A stretch of 64,000 bases of DNA from Coprococcus ammoniilyticus (GTDB lineage: Bacteria; Bacillota; Clostridia; Lachnospirales; Lachnospiraceae): the NCBI RefSeq assembly GCF_025567345.1, contig NZ_JAOQJS010000005.1:186001-250000 (forward strand). The letters are read 5' to 3'. Numbering within the stretch: position 1 is the stretch's first letter; every line of letters begins with the position of its first letter. This document shows positions 24,337 through 33,971 of the stretch, piece by piece. The notes under the pieces are model-generated. The model searched no databases, was not told the DNA's origin, and saw only the letters and a list, made by a program, of their open reading frames with translations. The position numbers were made by a program, and so were the translations under genes.

Positions 24337-27300
24337 TTACAGCTTCCAGATATCTTTATTATATTCTGCGATCGTACGATCAGAGGAGAAGAAGCCTGCC
24401 TTACTGATATTTACCAGAGTCTTCTCTGCCCAACCCATACGATCTTCATAATCGGCAAGCACCTGTTCCTTTGTCTGAATGTAATCACAGACATCAAGAA
24501 GTGTCATAAACCAGTCTTTTACGATCAGCTCGTTATGAAGTCTGGTAAGAGCTTCCTTCTGACCGATCGCAAGCAGCTCATCACTCACGATGAAGTCTAC
24601 CAGCTTCTTGATCTCCGGCTTCTCATAAAACTCTCTTGCCACATAGTCTGCCTTTGCATAGTGCTCGATCACTTCTTCACTGGATTCACCAAAGAAATAA
24701 ATATTATCCTCGCCAACCAGCTCTCCGATCTCTACATTTGCACCATCACGGGTTCCCAGAGTAACCGCACCGTTTAACATGAACTTCATATTTCCTGTTC
24801 CGGATGCTTCCTTGGATGCCAGTGATATCTGCTCTGAGATATCGCATGCCGGAATAATCTTTGCTGCCTTTGATACATTATAATTCTCGATCATGACAAC
24901 TTTCAAGTACGGACTTACCTCAGGATCATTATCGATCAGCTCCTGCAAGCAGAGGATCAGATGAATGATGTCCTTTGCGATCGTATAAGCAGGTGCAGCC
25001 TTCGCTCCAAATATAACTGTGACCGGAGTCTCAGGCAGGTGTCCCTTCTTGATCTCAAAATATTTGTAGATCACCCAGAGGGCGTTCATCTGCTGACGCT
25101 TGTATTCATGCAGTCTCTTGACCTGAATATCAAAGATCGAATTCTCGTTGATGTCGATTCCCTGTGTCTCTTTCAGGTAGTCCTTTAAGACTGCCTTATT
25201 GCTCTTCTTGATCGCAAGGATCTCTTCTAATACGTTCTTATCTTTGTAGTAAGAAGCCAGCTCCTGTAACTTATCGGCATCCTTCTTGTAGTCCGGTCCG
25301 ATCAGCTCTGTGATGTAGGCTGCCAGCTTTTCATTGCAGTATAATAACCATCTTCTGAATGTGATACCATTTGTCTTATTGTTGAATTTCTCAGGATAAA
25401 TCTCATAAAATGGATGCAGCTCTGAATTCTTCAGGATCTCGGTATGCAGATAAGCAACACCATTTACACTGTGGCTGTAATGCATATCGATATGTGCCAT
25501 ATGCACACGGGAATCTCTATCTATAATATAAACACGCTCATCCTTATAACGGTTTCTGACCTTTTTATCCAGCATACGGATCACAGGCATAAGCTGTGGA
25601 ACGACCTTCTCCAGATAAGCAACCGGCCATTTCTCCAATGCTTCTGCAAGGATCGTATGATTCGTATAAGCACATACATCGGTTACGATCTCCGTTGCCT
25701 CATCAAAGGAGATACCTTCTTCCATCAACAAACGGATCAACTCAGGGATCACCATAGATGGATGTGTGTCATTGATCTGAACGGCAGCGTAATCTGCAAG
25801 GTCATGGAGATTCGAACCTTTCTCCTTTGCCTCTGCAAGGATCAGCTGTGCACCATTTGCAACCATGAAATACTGCTGATAGATACGAAGTAAGTTACCG
25901 GCTTCGTCACTGTCATCCGGATAAAGACAGAGTGTCAGGTTCTTCTTGATATCTGTCTTATCAAAGCTAATGCCATCCGGCTCCATGATACTCTCATCCA
26001 CGCTCTCGATATCAAATAAATGCAGTTTATTTGTGCGGTTCTCATAACCTGTCACATCGATGTCATACATTCTGGACTGAACGGTACAGTTTCCGAACCG
26101 GATCGTGTTGCTTACATCGGTCTTTGTCAGCCAACTGTCTGCCTCGATCCATGGATTCGCAGTCTCCTTCTGATAGTTATTCTCAAATACCTGCTTGAAC
26201 AGACCCATATGGTAATTTAATCCGATACCATCTCCCGGAAGTCCGAGTGTCGCCATCGAATCAAGGAAGCAGGCTGCCAATCGTCCGAGTCCGCCATTTC
26301 CAAGAGATGGTTCCGGCTCTACTTCTTCGATGTCATAGATGCTCTTACCGTTTTCTGCCAGCACCTGTTTTACTTCATCGAAGATTCCAAGATTGATCAG
26401 ATTGTTGGATAACAGCTTACCGATCAGGAACTCTGCTGATATATAGTAAACCTTTTTCTTGCCATCCTCTGTAACCTTGTCCTCTGCTAATTCTTTTGTC
26501 ATATCAAGCAGCGCAAAATAGATCTCCTCATTGCTGCATTCCTTGATCGTCTTATTATATTTTTTCTTACAAATCTCTGTTAACATCATATCCTCCTTAC
26601 AAAAATATTGCTTCACAGCATTTCTTCCATATACTCTTGCTAATTCCCTTAATCTGTCTCTGATCTCGTCTGTAAATTCACCCTTCTTCATCCGCCAGCG
26701 CCAGTTTGTACCGATCGTAGACGGAAGATTCATCCGTGCTTCGTTATCCTTTCCAAGCAGATCCTGCATCTGAACGATAACGGTATCGGCAGGGCTCATA
26801 TATAATACCTGCATCATCTTCTCCGGGATCTCCTGCTCATCTGCCGCTCCCAGATATTTCATCATAAATGTAAGATTGTCCTTTGATGCATTCTCGATAT
26901 ATCCTTTTAATGTGTCATTATCGTGTGTTCCGATATAGACAACGTAATTCTTTTCGTGATTATGCGGTGCATGTTCATTCTCCGCATTTCCGTCAAATCC
27001 AAACTGTAAGATCTTCATTCCCGGATAGCCGGATTCCTTCACCAGCTTCTGTACCTCCGGCACAATGACTCCCAGATCTTCTGCGATCACCTTTGCATTT
27101 CCTCTGGCACTGTCGATCGCATCTACCAGCTTCTTTCCCGGGCCCTCCAGATAGAATCCGTTCTTTGGTTCTCCGTCTGCCGGAATGTTGTAATACCGCA
27201 CAACCCCGATGAAATGATCGATACGGATCACATCATAGAGACTGGCTGATTTACGGATCCGGTTCTTCCACCACGAGAACCCATCCTGCTCCATACGATC

Positions 27301-28104
27301 CCAGTCATACAAAGGATTGCCCCATTTCTGACCGTAATCGGAGAATGCATCCGGTGGACAACCGGCTACACACACAGGCTGTAGATCATGATCTAACTGA
27401 AATTGTTCTGTATTTGCCCATACATCTGCACTGTCCAGTGCTACATAGATTGGAATGTCGCCGATCAAACTGATACCATGACGGTTGGCGTAAGATTTGA
27501 GTGTCTTCCACTGCTCATCGAATTTGAACTGAAGGAACATATAGAATCCGATCTCATCGTGTAACTGTTCCCTACACTTACGAAGTGCTGTTTCTTCTCT
27601 CTTTAAAACCGGTTCTTCCCAGCTTAACCATTCTTTGTTCTCATGGTCTGCCTTGACCGCCATATAAAGGGCGTAATCCGGAAGCCAGTTTTCATTTTCC
27701 GTGAGAAATTCTGCATACTGCTTTGATGTCTCATGCTTCGATCTGCCATATGCTTTTCTCAATACCTCAAACCTTTGTCTGTACAGGCGGGCGTAATCGA
27801 TGTCATCCAGCTGATCGTACCAGCTATATGCATCTACCTCCTCCTGTGTCAGTAAACCTTCATGAATCAGAATGTCGAAATCGATAAAATAAGGATTACC
27901 CGCAAATGCTGAAAATGACTGATACGGACTGTCACCAAAGCTGGTTGGTCCGATCGGAAGCACCTGCCAGTAACGCTGGCCTGCCTCCTTCAACCTGTCA
28001 ACAAATTCATATGCCTCTTTCCCCAGAGATCCGATTCCATAAGGGGATGGAAGGCTGCTGATCGGCAGGAGGATTCCTGCGCCACGCTCTAACGCTTTCT
28101 TCAT
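24337..28104 (-). CDS. malQ-glgP: Fused 4-alpha-glucanotransferase and glycogen/maltodextrin phosphorylase
   Basis: One open frame of 1255 codons. Residues 1-505 are a full MalQ (GH77: start RGAGILLPISSLPSPYGIG, the block VIRIDHFIGVVRYYNIPADG with the nucleophile, IAEDLG, then GTHDND). Residues 506-1255 are a full GT35 phosphorylase (EPSLGNGGLGRLAACFLDS, then EASGTGNMKFMLNGA, the pyridoxal-phosphate lysine region). MalQ rearranges maltodextrins and GlgP releases glucose-1-phosphate, so a fusion makes sense. But there is no linker: exactly at the join lie a strong ribosome site and ATGATG (26584-26596). One extra T in the T5 run at 26601-26605 would give malQ its own stop TTG-TAA. The two may therefore be separate, or partly coupled, proteins. 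Confidence 0.85.
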   Translation of the reverse strand: MKKALERGAGILLPISSLPSPYGIGSLGKEAYEFVDRLKEAGQRYWQVLPIGPTSFGDSPYQSFSAFAGNPYFIDFDILIHEGLLTQEEVDAYSWYDQLDDIDYARLYRQRFEVLRKAYGRSKHETSKQYAEFLTENENWLPDYALYMAVKADHENKEWLSWEEPVLKREETALRKCREQLHDEIGFYMFLQFKFDEQWKTLKSYANRHGISLIGDIPIYVALDSADVWANTEQFQLDHDLQPVCVAGCPPDAFSDYGQKWGNPLYDWDRMEQDGFSWWKNRIRKSASLYDVIRIDHFIGVVRYYNIPADGEPKNGFYLEGPGKKLVDAIDSARGNAKVIAEDLGVIVPEVQKLVKESGYPGMKILQFGFDGNAENEHAPHNHEKNYVVYIGTHDNDTLKGYIENASKDNLTFMMKYLGAADEQEIPEKMMQVLYMSPADTVIVQMQDLLGKDNEARMNLPSTIGTNWRWRMKKGEFTDEIRDRLRELARVYGRNAVKQYFCKEDMMLTEICKKKYNKTIKECSNEEIYFALLDMTKELAEDKVTEDGKKKVYYISAEFLIGKLLSNNLINLGIFDEVKQVLAENGKSIYDIEEVEPEPSLGNGGLGRLAACFLDSMATLGLPGDGIGLNYHMGLFKQVFENNYQKETANPWIEADSWLTKTDVSNTIRFGNCTVQSRMYDIDVTGYENRTNKLHLFDIESVDESIMEPDGISFDKTDIKKNLTLCLYPDDSDEAGNLLRIYQQYFMVANGAQLILAEAKEKGSNLHDLADYAAVQINDTHPSMVIPELIRLLMEEGISFDEATEIVTDVCAYTNHTILAEALEKWPVAYLEKVVPQLMPVIRMLDKKVRNRYKDERVYIIDRDSRVHMAHIDMHYSHSVNGVAYLHTEILKNSELHPFYEIYPEKFNNKTNGITFRRWLLYCNEKLAAYITELIGPDYKKDADKLQELASYYKDKNVLEEILAIKKSNKAVLKDYLKETQGIDINENSIFDIQVKRLHEYKRQQMNALWVIYKYFEIKKGHLPETPVTVIFGAKAAPAYTIAKDIIHLILCLQELIDNDPEVSPYLKVVMIENYNVSKAAKIIPACDISEQISLASKEASGTGNMKFMLNGAVTLGTRDGANVEIGELVGEDNIYFFGESSEEVIEHYAKADYVAREFYEKPEIKKLVDFIVSDELLAIGQKEALTRLHNELIVKDWFMTLLDVCDYIQTKEQVLADYEDRMGWAEKTLVNISKAGFFSSDRTIAEYNKDIWKL
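26584..26605 (-). promoter_or_regulatory. Ribosome site and start for glgP inside the fused frame
   Basis: On the minus strand AAGGAGGAT is followed by ATGATG (codons 506 and 507 of the fused frame), then the normal phosphorylase N-terminus (MLTEICKKKYNK). A T5 homopolymer lies just before. This would give phosphorylase alone even when the fused frame is intact. Confidence 0.75.
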
Positions 28105-28163
28105 GTCTGATACCTCTTTATTAAATTTTCTATTGAACAGCTATCCATTCGCCTGCATTTAAT

Positions 28164-28187
28164 AAAGGTAAAGGTAAGGTAAAGGTC
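28164..28187. promoter_or_regulatory. Tandem AAAGGTAAAGGT repeats between malQ-glgP and the AraC gene
   Basis: AAAGGTAAAGGT and AAGGTAAAGGTC follow each other one helical turn apart in the 238-bp divergent intergenic region. The single match upstream of malE suggests a shared operator for the YesN or AraC regulator. No convincing -35/-10 pair for malQ is visible here. For the AraC gene, TTGCAT (28243) and TACTAT (28268) are 19 bp apart, which is weak. Confidence 0.45.
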
Positions 28188-28342
28188 GTATATTCGGAAT
28201 GTCTGTTCTGGTTTGTATTCTAATATCTTTTTCGCGCGATTTCTTGCATAATAAGAGCATTTTATGATACTATTCTATCATTCACAACTTTGAGGTATTC
28301 TATCTTACCAAAACAGGTGGACGCGAGGAAAGGAGTATATAT

Positions 28343-29224
28343 ATGAACAGTTTAGAATATGAAAATTATATGGAGACCAAGGCGCACGCCGATCCGCTTT
28401 TCCCTTACAACACCTATCTGTGCTCGATCCCGCTCGACTTCAATGCCGTTCCACTCCACTGGCATCCATATATGGAGATCATCTATATTAAGAAAGGAAA
28501 AGGAAATGTAACGCTGGATTTCACGACGCACTATGTAGAAGAAGGAGATATCATTCTGATCCTGCCGGGAAGGATCCACGGCATCTCTCAGTATGCCTCC
28601 TATTCGATGGAATATGAAAATATCATTTTCTCTGTTGATCTGTTCCGATCCAGAAACCACGATACTCTGGACAGTGAGTTTTTCCTGCCTCTGCTCTCCG
28701 GTGAATTAAATATAAAGAGTATCTATGACCGTGACGATCCATTATATGAATCCTTGTCCTCCTGCCTGAACCGGATAGATACCCTCTGTGCATCGACTCC
28801 AAAGGGATATCAGCTTGCTCTGAAAAGCTGCTATTTTAAATTCTTCTATACCCTGTATACACATGCAGAGCAAAAGGCAGAAACCTCAGACCGAAAGAAT
28901 CATGCAAAGAATCTGGATCGTACCAAAGCGATCTTGTCTTATATCGACCGAAACTACAAAGAAGCAATATCCATTGCGGACATTGCTTCTTACTGTGGAT
29001 TCTCTGAATCCCATTTTATGCGTTTTTTTAAGAATACGATGGGTGTATCCTTTACCACCTATCTGTGTGATTTCCGGTTAAATATCGCAGCCAGACTTCT
29101 TGTCACAACCGATGACAGCATCCTGTCCATCGCAGAAAGCTGCGGTTTCTTTAACCTGTCCTACTTCAACCGAACCTTCAAGAAGAAATATGGTGTCACA
29201 CCCGGAGAGTATCGGAAGCGGTAG
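28343..29224 (+). CDS. AraC-family regulator with cupin sensor domain
   Basis: A 293-residue regulator. Residues about 30-110 form a cupin-like sugar-binding fold (VPLHWHPYMEIIYIKKGKGN, then GDIILILPGRIHGI). Residues 190-293 hold two helix-turn-helices (ISIADIASYCGFSESHFMRF and ILSIAESCGFFNLSYFNRTF) ending in GVTPGEYRKR. Divergent from malQ-glgP, so probably a maltodextrin-responsive activator. AAAGGAGT precedes the ATG. It ends convergently, 13 bp from the ABC gene at 29238. Confidence 0.88.
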   Translation: MNSLEYENYMETKAHADPLFPYNTYLCSIPLDFNAVPLHWHPYMEIIYIKKGKGNVTLDFTTHYVEEGDIILILPGRIHGISQYASYSMEYENIIFSVDLFRSRNHDTLDSEFFLPLLSGELNIKSIYDRDDPLYESLSSCLNRIDTLCASTPKGYQLALKSCYFKFFYTLYTHAEQKAETSDRKNHAKNLDRTKAILSYIDRNYKEAISIADIASYCGFSESHFMRFFKNTMGVSFTTYLCDFRLNIAARLLVTTDDSILSIAESCGFFNLSYFNRTFKKKYGVTPGEYRKR

Positions 29225-29237
29225 TAACCCGCTTTCT

Positions 29238-30071
29238 TTATTCCCTGCCAAATACATCTTTTTTCCGGACAATGATATAGCCGATCACCCACAAAGCAAT
29301 GATCCAAATGGTCAGATACAATAATCCAAACCTGACAGACAGTGCATCTGCTCCATCACTACTAAAAAAACGGGCGATCATAGCATATCCATGCGGAAGA
29401 TAACGACTACCATAATAACTGCTTACGACCAACATCATAAATACAACAACCATACCTGCCGAACTGCTGTACTGTACTGTAAGTATCATCTGAAGAAGAG
29501 ACTGTATGATGCCAACCATTAATGGCAAAACAAGCAGATTCACAAGCATATCTGATGCCCCAACTCCTATAAAATCTGTTCCATATATCATGTTAGCCAA
29601 TGTTATATGATCCCTGAATGATATCTCTCCGTACCGTGCCCACGCATACGCAAGTGTTCCAAGCCATGCACATGTAAAATACAGCAGATTCACACAAATA
29701 CACCAAGCACATTTCGAGCACCACCAGATTGAACGCTTCCTGCTCTTAACCATCATATACATACCAAATCCATGCATATCCTGCCGGATATAATCTCCAA
29801 CACAGAACAGCAGACACAGATACAGCATAAACCACGTCATTGGAACTCCAAATGAACTATCTCCTGTAAACGAAAAAGGGCTTTGTCCCTGAAATAGATT
29901 CAACCCATATTCCCATATTGACAGGTTCTGTCCATACCACTGCCAGAAGTACTCGCCGGCCTGATCGACCATACCACAGGCAATCGCACCAATCAGCACA
30001 GCCAGAATATATCGTCCAATATATTTTACCAGCCCCTGCCGGATATCATGTTGAAAAAACTTAACGATCAT
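29238..30071 (-). CDS. ABC-2 type membrane protein (last gene of the module)
   Basis: A 277-residue protein with about six hydrophobic segments (YILAVLIGAIACGMV, WFMLYLCLLFCVGDYI, LLYLTIWIIALWVIGYIIV) typical of ABC-2 permeases used for lantibiotic immunity or drug export. Its start overlaps the ATPase gene by 11 bp, so they are translated together. No precise family was recognised. It is probably the smaller permease subunit with the protein at 30705. Confidence 0.7.
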   Translation of the reverse strand: MIVKFFQHDIRQGLVKYIGRYILAVLIGAIACGMVDQAGEYFWQWYGQNLSIWEYGLNLFQGQSPFSFTGDSSFGVPMTWFMLYLCLLFCVGDYIRQDMHGFGMYMMVKSRKRSIWWCSKCAWCICVNLLYFTCAWLGTLAYAWARYGEISFRDHITLANMIYGTDFIGVGASDMLVNLLVLPLMVGIIQSLLQMILTVQYSSSAGMVVVFMMLVVSSYYGSRYLPHGYAMIARFFSSDGADALSVRFGLLYLTIWIIALWVIGYIIVRKKDVFGRE

Positions 30072-30708
30072 TCTCCGTCTCCTTTATAATCCTTCCCTCT
30101 GACATATAGATTTTCTCATCCGCCAGATAATCCATTTCAGATTTATCATGACAGGCAACGATAATGATACGGTTTTCAGCCGAAAGCCCACGAATAATTG
30201 CACGGATCTCCTGCACTCCATCTGCATCGATCGCATTGATCGGTTCATCTAACAGGATCAGTTCCGGACTTCCCATGATCGCTGCCGCGATTCCAAGGCG
30301 CTGCCGCATACCAAGTGAATACTTGTAAAATTTTTTCTTATCATCCGGATCCAGTCCCACCTGTTCCAGAACCCGGCGTACTTCTGCCTTATCGACATTT
30401 TTCTGAAGACCAGCCAGCATCTCCAGATTCTGTTTTCCTGTATAATCATTTAGAAATGATGGATTCTCAATCAACATACCAACACTTTCCGGAAATGAAA
30501 TATCTTTACCAAGTATCTTATCTTTGATCCGTATAGTTCCGAAACTTGGATAGATCAGGCCTGCCATTAAACGCATCAACATGGTCTTGCCACATCCATT
30601 CTTTCCGCATAAACCGTAGATCCTGCCACCGGTGAATGTATAATTAATATCATCCAGCACGGTAGCTCCCTTAATCACCTTTTTTAAATTTGTAATTTCT
30701 ATTTTCAT
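30061..30708 (-). CDS. ABC-2 exporter ATPase
   Basis: A 215-residue ATPase with Walker A GLCGKNGCGKT, signature YSLGMRQRLGIAAAI, Walker B LILLDEPINAID and the switch histidine ACHDKSE. The short length and motif spacing fit the BcrA/LanF-like drug and lantibiotic export group. Overlaps both neighbouring permease genes, so this is a tight operon. Confidence 0.88.
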   Translation of the reverse strand: MKIEITNLKKVIKGATVLDDINYTFTGGRIYGLCGKNGCGKTMLMRLMAGLIYPSFGTIRIKDKILGKDISFPESVGMLIENPSFLNDYTGKQNLEMLAGLQKNVDKAEVRRVLEQVGLDPDDKKKFYKYSLGMRQRLGIAAAIMGSPELILLDEPINAIDADGVQEIRAIIRGLSAENRIIIVACHDKSEMDYLADEKIYMSEGRIIKETENDR

Positions 30709-31586
30709 TCCATTGCTCCAGTTCTTAATACATCTTTTTTATAGTTACTTGCAGCAAACAGCACTATAAGGATCAGAAACGTTCCTGACATTGATAAGAA
30801 CAGAGAATGCCAGGTAAGCTTCATGCCTTGTTGTGCGGGATTTGGGATCAGACTGATATTATATGCATTTATATCCGGGATCAGATTATGAACTCCATAA
30901 TACATACAGCAGTTAAACATCAGTGGCAGGATCGTCAATACAAACCCGTTGTTGCAAAACTGTGTGATCGCCAGCGCCATCAGTGCAAATAAACCGCCAT
31001 AGATAAAATCTATAAAAATATACCATGCTGCATACAACGCCGGTGCTTCATACACAAGATCCCCCAGAAGTGCCCGTCCCGGTACAACCGACTGCAATGC
31101 CATTGGGTCTGTTACAATAATCGGCATAAAACAAGCAATCGACAGAAAATTAACAAGCAATGGTATTGCTATCACACATCCTCCACTTACAAATGCAGCT
31201 ATCCCTCTGGCTGTCAGATACCTGCGTCGTCCACATCGTATGATCATCTGACCGGCATACCCATTGTTCCATTCGGAAAACAACTGGCTTCCATATGGAA
31301 GCACTGCCAGAAATGGCAGCAACAGATAGAATAGCTGATTGCAGGGTGACTGCAGCTCTGTTCCTAACCATCCATCCAGAACACCAATCTCATACCAGTA
31401 TCCATATTCCTTATCCATTTCCCCGGCTTCCGCAACCTCTTCATATTCAGCATTATTCGGAGCATAAGCATATCTGTAAATCCACACTGTATGGTACAGA
31501 CTGATCAACAATCCAACCACCAGCGCAATATAAAATCCTTTTGTCCGGAACGCTTTCTTTAATTCCAAGCTTACAACCTGTCTCAC
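30705..31586 (-). CDS. ABC-2 type permease
   Basis: A 293-residue permease with six hydrophobic segments. It starts with the cytoplasmic ELKKAFRTKGFYIALVVGLL pattern seen in ABC-2 permeases, then a long outside loop holding GVLDGWLGTELQSPCNQLFY, and further helices. Overlaps the ATPase start and the end of the 191-residue protein. Probably a subunit of the exporter with 29238-30071; substrate unknown. Confidence 0.78.
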   Translation of the reverse strand: MRQVVSLELKKAFRTKGFYIALVVGLLISLYHTVWIYRYAYAPNNAEYEEVAEAGEMDKEYGYWYEIGVLDGWLGTELQSPCNQLFYLLLPFLAVLPYGSQLFSEWNNGYAGQMIIRCGRRRYLTARGIAAFVSGGCVIAIPLLVNFLSIACFMPIIVTDPMALQSVVPGRALLGDLVYEAPALYAAWYIFIDFIYGGLFALMALAITQFCNNGFVLTILPLMFNCCMYYGVHNLIPDINAYNISLIPNPAQQGMKLTWHSLFLSMSGTFLILIVLFAASNYKKDVLRTGAME

Positions 31587-32158
31587 TGTTCTCCCTCCAT
31601 TTCTATATCTGTGATCTGTAATCTGTTTTTCACCGGATATGTTCCGAGAACCATCTCATATACCACCTGATTGTTCTCCACCTGCTCCCATTGTTCTTTT
31701 GTTAAGACTTCCTTATATATTTCATAAGGAATATAAAGGGTATCTCCCGATACAAATGTTCCATCCGATAATGCCGGATTCAGATCACTGAAAAAGAATG
31801 GATCAAATTGATTAAATACATGGAAATACTGAATTGAAGGCATCGTTTCCAACACATTCTGATCCTGAAGCTTCTTCACTGTATATGCCACCATCAATAA
31901 CTTCGTATTTTCTCCTGTAAGCCACGATTCCTGATAACTCTGATATTCCGGATGTTCTTTGAAATAATCCTCATAATTCCATAGAACAGCGCCTTTGATC
32001 TGATAAGTTAATCCTCTGTATGTCAGACTATCTCCCTGTGCGATCACATTCTGTTCCGGCAGTCTGGCATGTGCAGTTACATAACAGATCCGGGCTCCAA
32101 TTATTAAAAACACAGCAATTGCCAATGCTATACCTGCTATTTTCTTCTTTTTATCCAC
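31583..32158 (-). CDS. Single-pass membrane protein of the ABC-2 module
   Basis: A 191-residue protein: one N-terminal helix (IAGIALAIAVFLIIGARICY) and an outside domain of about 165 residues rich in tyrosine, with no cysteine after the helix. I do not recognise the family with confidence; small anchored proteins like this often accompany peptide-export ABC modules. It overlaps the following permease gene by 4 bp. Confidence 0.65.
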   Translation of the reverse strand: MDKKKKIAGIALAIAVFLIIGARICYVTAHARLPEQNVIAQGDSLTYRGLTYQIKGAVLWNYEDYFKEHPEYQSYQESWLTGENTKLLMVAYTVKKLQDQNVLETMPSIQYFHVFNQFDPFFFSDLNPALSDGTFVSGDTLYIPYEIYKEVLTKEQWEQVENNQVVYEMVLGTYPVKNRLQITDIEMEGEQ

Positions 32159-32182
32159 TTCGTTCTTTTTCCTTTCATAACG

Positions 32183-32962
32183 CTATGAATCAATCCTGAT
32201 AAAAATATGCTTTGTATCCTTGTTCACATTAAATGCTGCTCCCATTGTTATATCTGCTCCCGGAATTCCCAGATACCAGGTACACGGATCAAATAACTCA
32301 GATGGCTTAACTGACCCATCTTCTCCATAACTAACGCATTGGATCCCTACCTTCACCAGTGCAGATTCTCCCGGCTGAAGTTTAGGTGCTGTCGGATTCT
32401 TCGCATCGACAGGATGTTCCGCCGGGTTCGCATAAAATACTTCCGAAAAACTGCCTTTGATTGGATCCGGATCGCCATCCTCAAATCCCAGATCCGGATC
32501 ATAGGAATATCCATCTGCATTAACCGGTGCCGCGATCAGTTCATTTGGATAATATGCCTGTTTTGAATCACTTTCATTTGTAACTTCAATCTCTGCATAG
32601 ACGATCATACTTTCGTCCTCTAATTTAATATCAGGATCACTATAATCTTTCCGATAATCTTCACCGGCCTCAAAATCCGCCGGACTGTCATACAGCTTCA
32701 ACTTCTTCACTTCAAATCCAAAACCACCAAATGACTGCTTGCCATCTTCCATGGTAAAGATATGTTTCTGTTCTGCTGATGCAACATCCTTCTGGATCTG
32801 CTGCTGACGTTTCTGTTCTTCCGCTTCCACACTTTCTGAATTTTCCTGTGAAGATGTTTCCTCCTGCATTACATCCTTATGCTTTCTTCTGTAAAAGCCG
32901 GCAAAAACAATGCCTGCGATACAGATGATAACAAGAATCACAACTACAAGTTTCTTTTTCAT
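32183..32962 (-). CDS. Membrane-anchored DUF4352-like protein
   Basis: A protein of about 259 residues with an N-terminal helix (KLVVVILVIICIAGIVFAGF), an acidic, glutamine-rich linker (residues about 35-70), and a beta-rich outside domain (ESMIVYAEIEVTNESDSKQA) resembling the DUF4352/DUF5067 immunoglobulin-like folds of Firmicutes. Start at 32962 after GGAAAGAGAGGTTTAT. First gene of the exporter module and divergent from the PadR gene, which probably represses it. Confidence 0.68.
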   Translation of the reverse strand: MKKKLVVVILVIICIAGIVFAGFYRRKHKDVMQEETSSQENSESVEAEEQKRQQQIQKDVASAEQKHIFTMEDGKQSFGGFGFEVKKLKLYDSPADFEAGEDYRKDYSDPDIKLEDESMIVYAEIEVTNESDSKQAYYPNELIAAPVNADGYSYDPDLGFEDGDPDPIKGSFSEVFYANPAEHPVDAKNPTAPKLQPGESALVKVGIQCVSYGEDGSVKPSELFDPCTWYLGIPGADITMGAAFNVNKDTKHIFIRIDS

Positions 32963-33112
32963 ATAAACCTCTCTTTCCTTTTGTTGTCCCATTTTGCTTT
33001 ATCTATATATTAATAACACGCAATGTGTATATCAATAGTATTTTAGTTTTTCTATACATTTACAAAATAAATGATATATGTTATATTTAAACCCTGAATT
33101 TGAGGTGTTGTA

Positions 33113-33484
33113 ATGGATCGAAAAAGCAACTTTCGACGTGGATCCGTCGAACTAATGGTCTTACATCTGTTAAGCTTACGGGATTACTATGGATATGAGC
33201 TGACACAGATCATAAGACAGGAAACGAATGGCGTCATTGATATTCCGATTGGTTCATTATACCCGGCATTATACAAATTAATTGATGCCGGATATATCTC
33301 TGATCATAAGGAACAAGTGGGAAAAAGAATGATTCGTATATACTATCACTTAGAGGATAGCGGGAAAACACGATTAGATCTTTTGTTACATGATTACTAC
33401 CAGACCAATCAGGCAATTCAGGACATTTTAAGATTTAATGGAGATGAACAAACAGATGAACACGAAGAAAAAAGGGGAAATTAA
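33113..33484 (+). CDS. PadR-family transcriptional regulator
   Basis: A 123-residue winged-helix protein: GSVELMVLHLLSLRDYYGYE, then PIGSLYPALYKLIDAGYI, the recognition part of PadR, and a C-terminal dimerisation helix. PadR proteins repress divergently placed efflux genes and release on binding a drug-like effector. Divergent from the ABC-2 module and overlapping the next gene. TTGAGGTGTTGTA precedes the ATG. No clean ATGT-N8-ACAT operator was found in the 150-bp spacer. Confidence 0.88.
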   Translation: MDRKSNFRRGSVELMVLHLLSLRDYYGYELTQIIRQETNGVIDIPIGSLYPALYKLIDAGYISDHKEQVGKRMIRIYYHLEDSGKTRLDLLLHDYYQTNQAIQDILRFNGDEQTDEHEEKRGN

Positions 33485-33923
33485 CAGGTATATGCGCAAA
33501 GTGCGCCATCTGTTGCCTACCATGCACAAAGCAGAGCGTAGATTTATCACCAACTTACGCCAGGATATAGAAGAAATGGCTCAGACCAGACCTTCTATAT
33601 CCTATGAGGCGTTAGTAACTGAATTTGGTGACCCACATGAACTTGTAAACAATTATATTTCTGAAAAAGACATTGATACAATTCGAAAAGAATTACATAT
33701 TTCACATTATATTAAATCACTTGTTATCACAGGCATTCTTGCGATTTTACTGGTAACCGGATTTAAGATGTTGCTTGCTCATCTGGACTACCTACATGCT
33801 CAGGAAAGCCAAATTGCATATGATACCACAGTAATAGAAGAATTGGAAACCTCATCAGCAGAAGAAGCATTAGAACCATCTGATATATATGATGATACAA
33901 CAGCTAATGAAGAGGAACATTAA
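33438..33923 (+). CDS. HAAS-domain membrane protein (DUF1700/DUF6120-like)
   Basis: Up to 161 residues. The N-terminal half (HLLPTMHKAERRFITNLRQD...YEALVTEFGDPHELVNNYIS) is the HAAS signalling helical domain usually partnered with PadR regulators. One helix (SLVITGILAILLVTGFKMLL) and an acidic tail follow. It overlaps the PadR gene by 47 bp. The start is uncertain: ATG codons at 33438, 33444 and 33456 are in frame and GGAG lies closest to the last. It probably modulates PadR at the membrane. Confidence 0.72.
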   Translation: MEMNKQMNTKKKGEINRYMRKVRHLLPTMHKAERRFITNLRQDIEEMAQTRPSISYEALVTEFGDPHELVNNYISEKDIDTIRKELHISHYIKSLVITGILAILLVTGFKMLLAHLDYLHAQESQIAYDTTVIEELETSSAEEALEPSDIYDDTTANEEEH

Positions 33924-33971
33924 TCCAACTCTGTCATGTTCCAAAACCGGAACATTATCTTAAATAAATGC

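Noticed and set aside
29205..29240. Terminator between the AraC gene and the ABC-2 gene
   Set aside because: AGCGG and CCGCT can pair over only five bases with a poor T tract; too weak to call.
32963..33112. PadR operator of the ATGT-N8-ACAT form
   Set aside because: Several ATGT and ACAT words occur but none with the expected spacing or symmetry.
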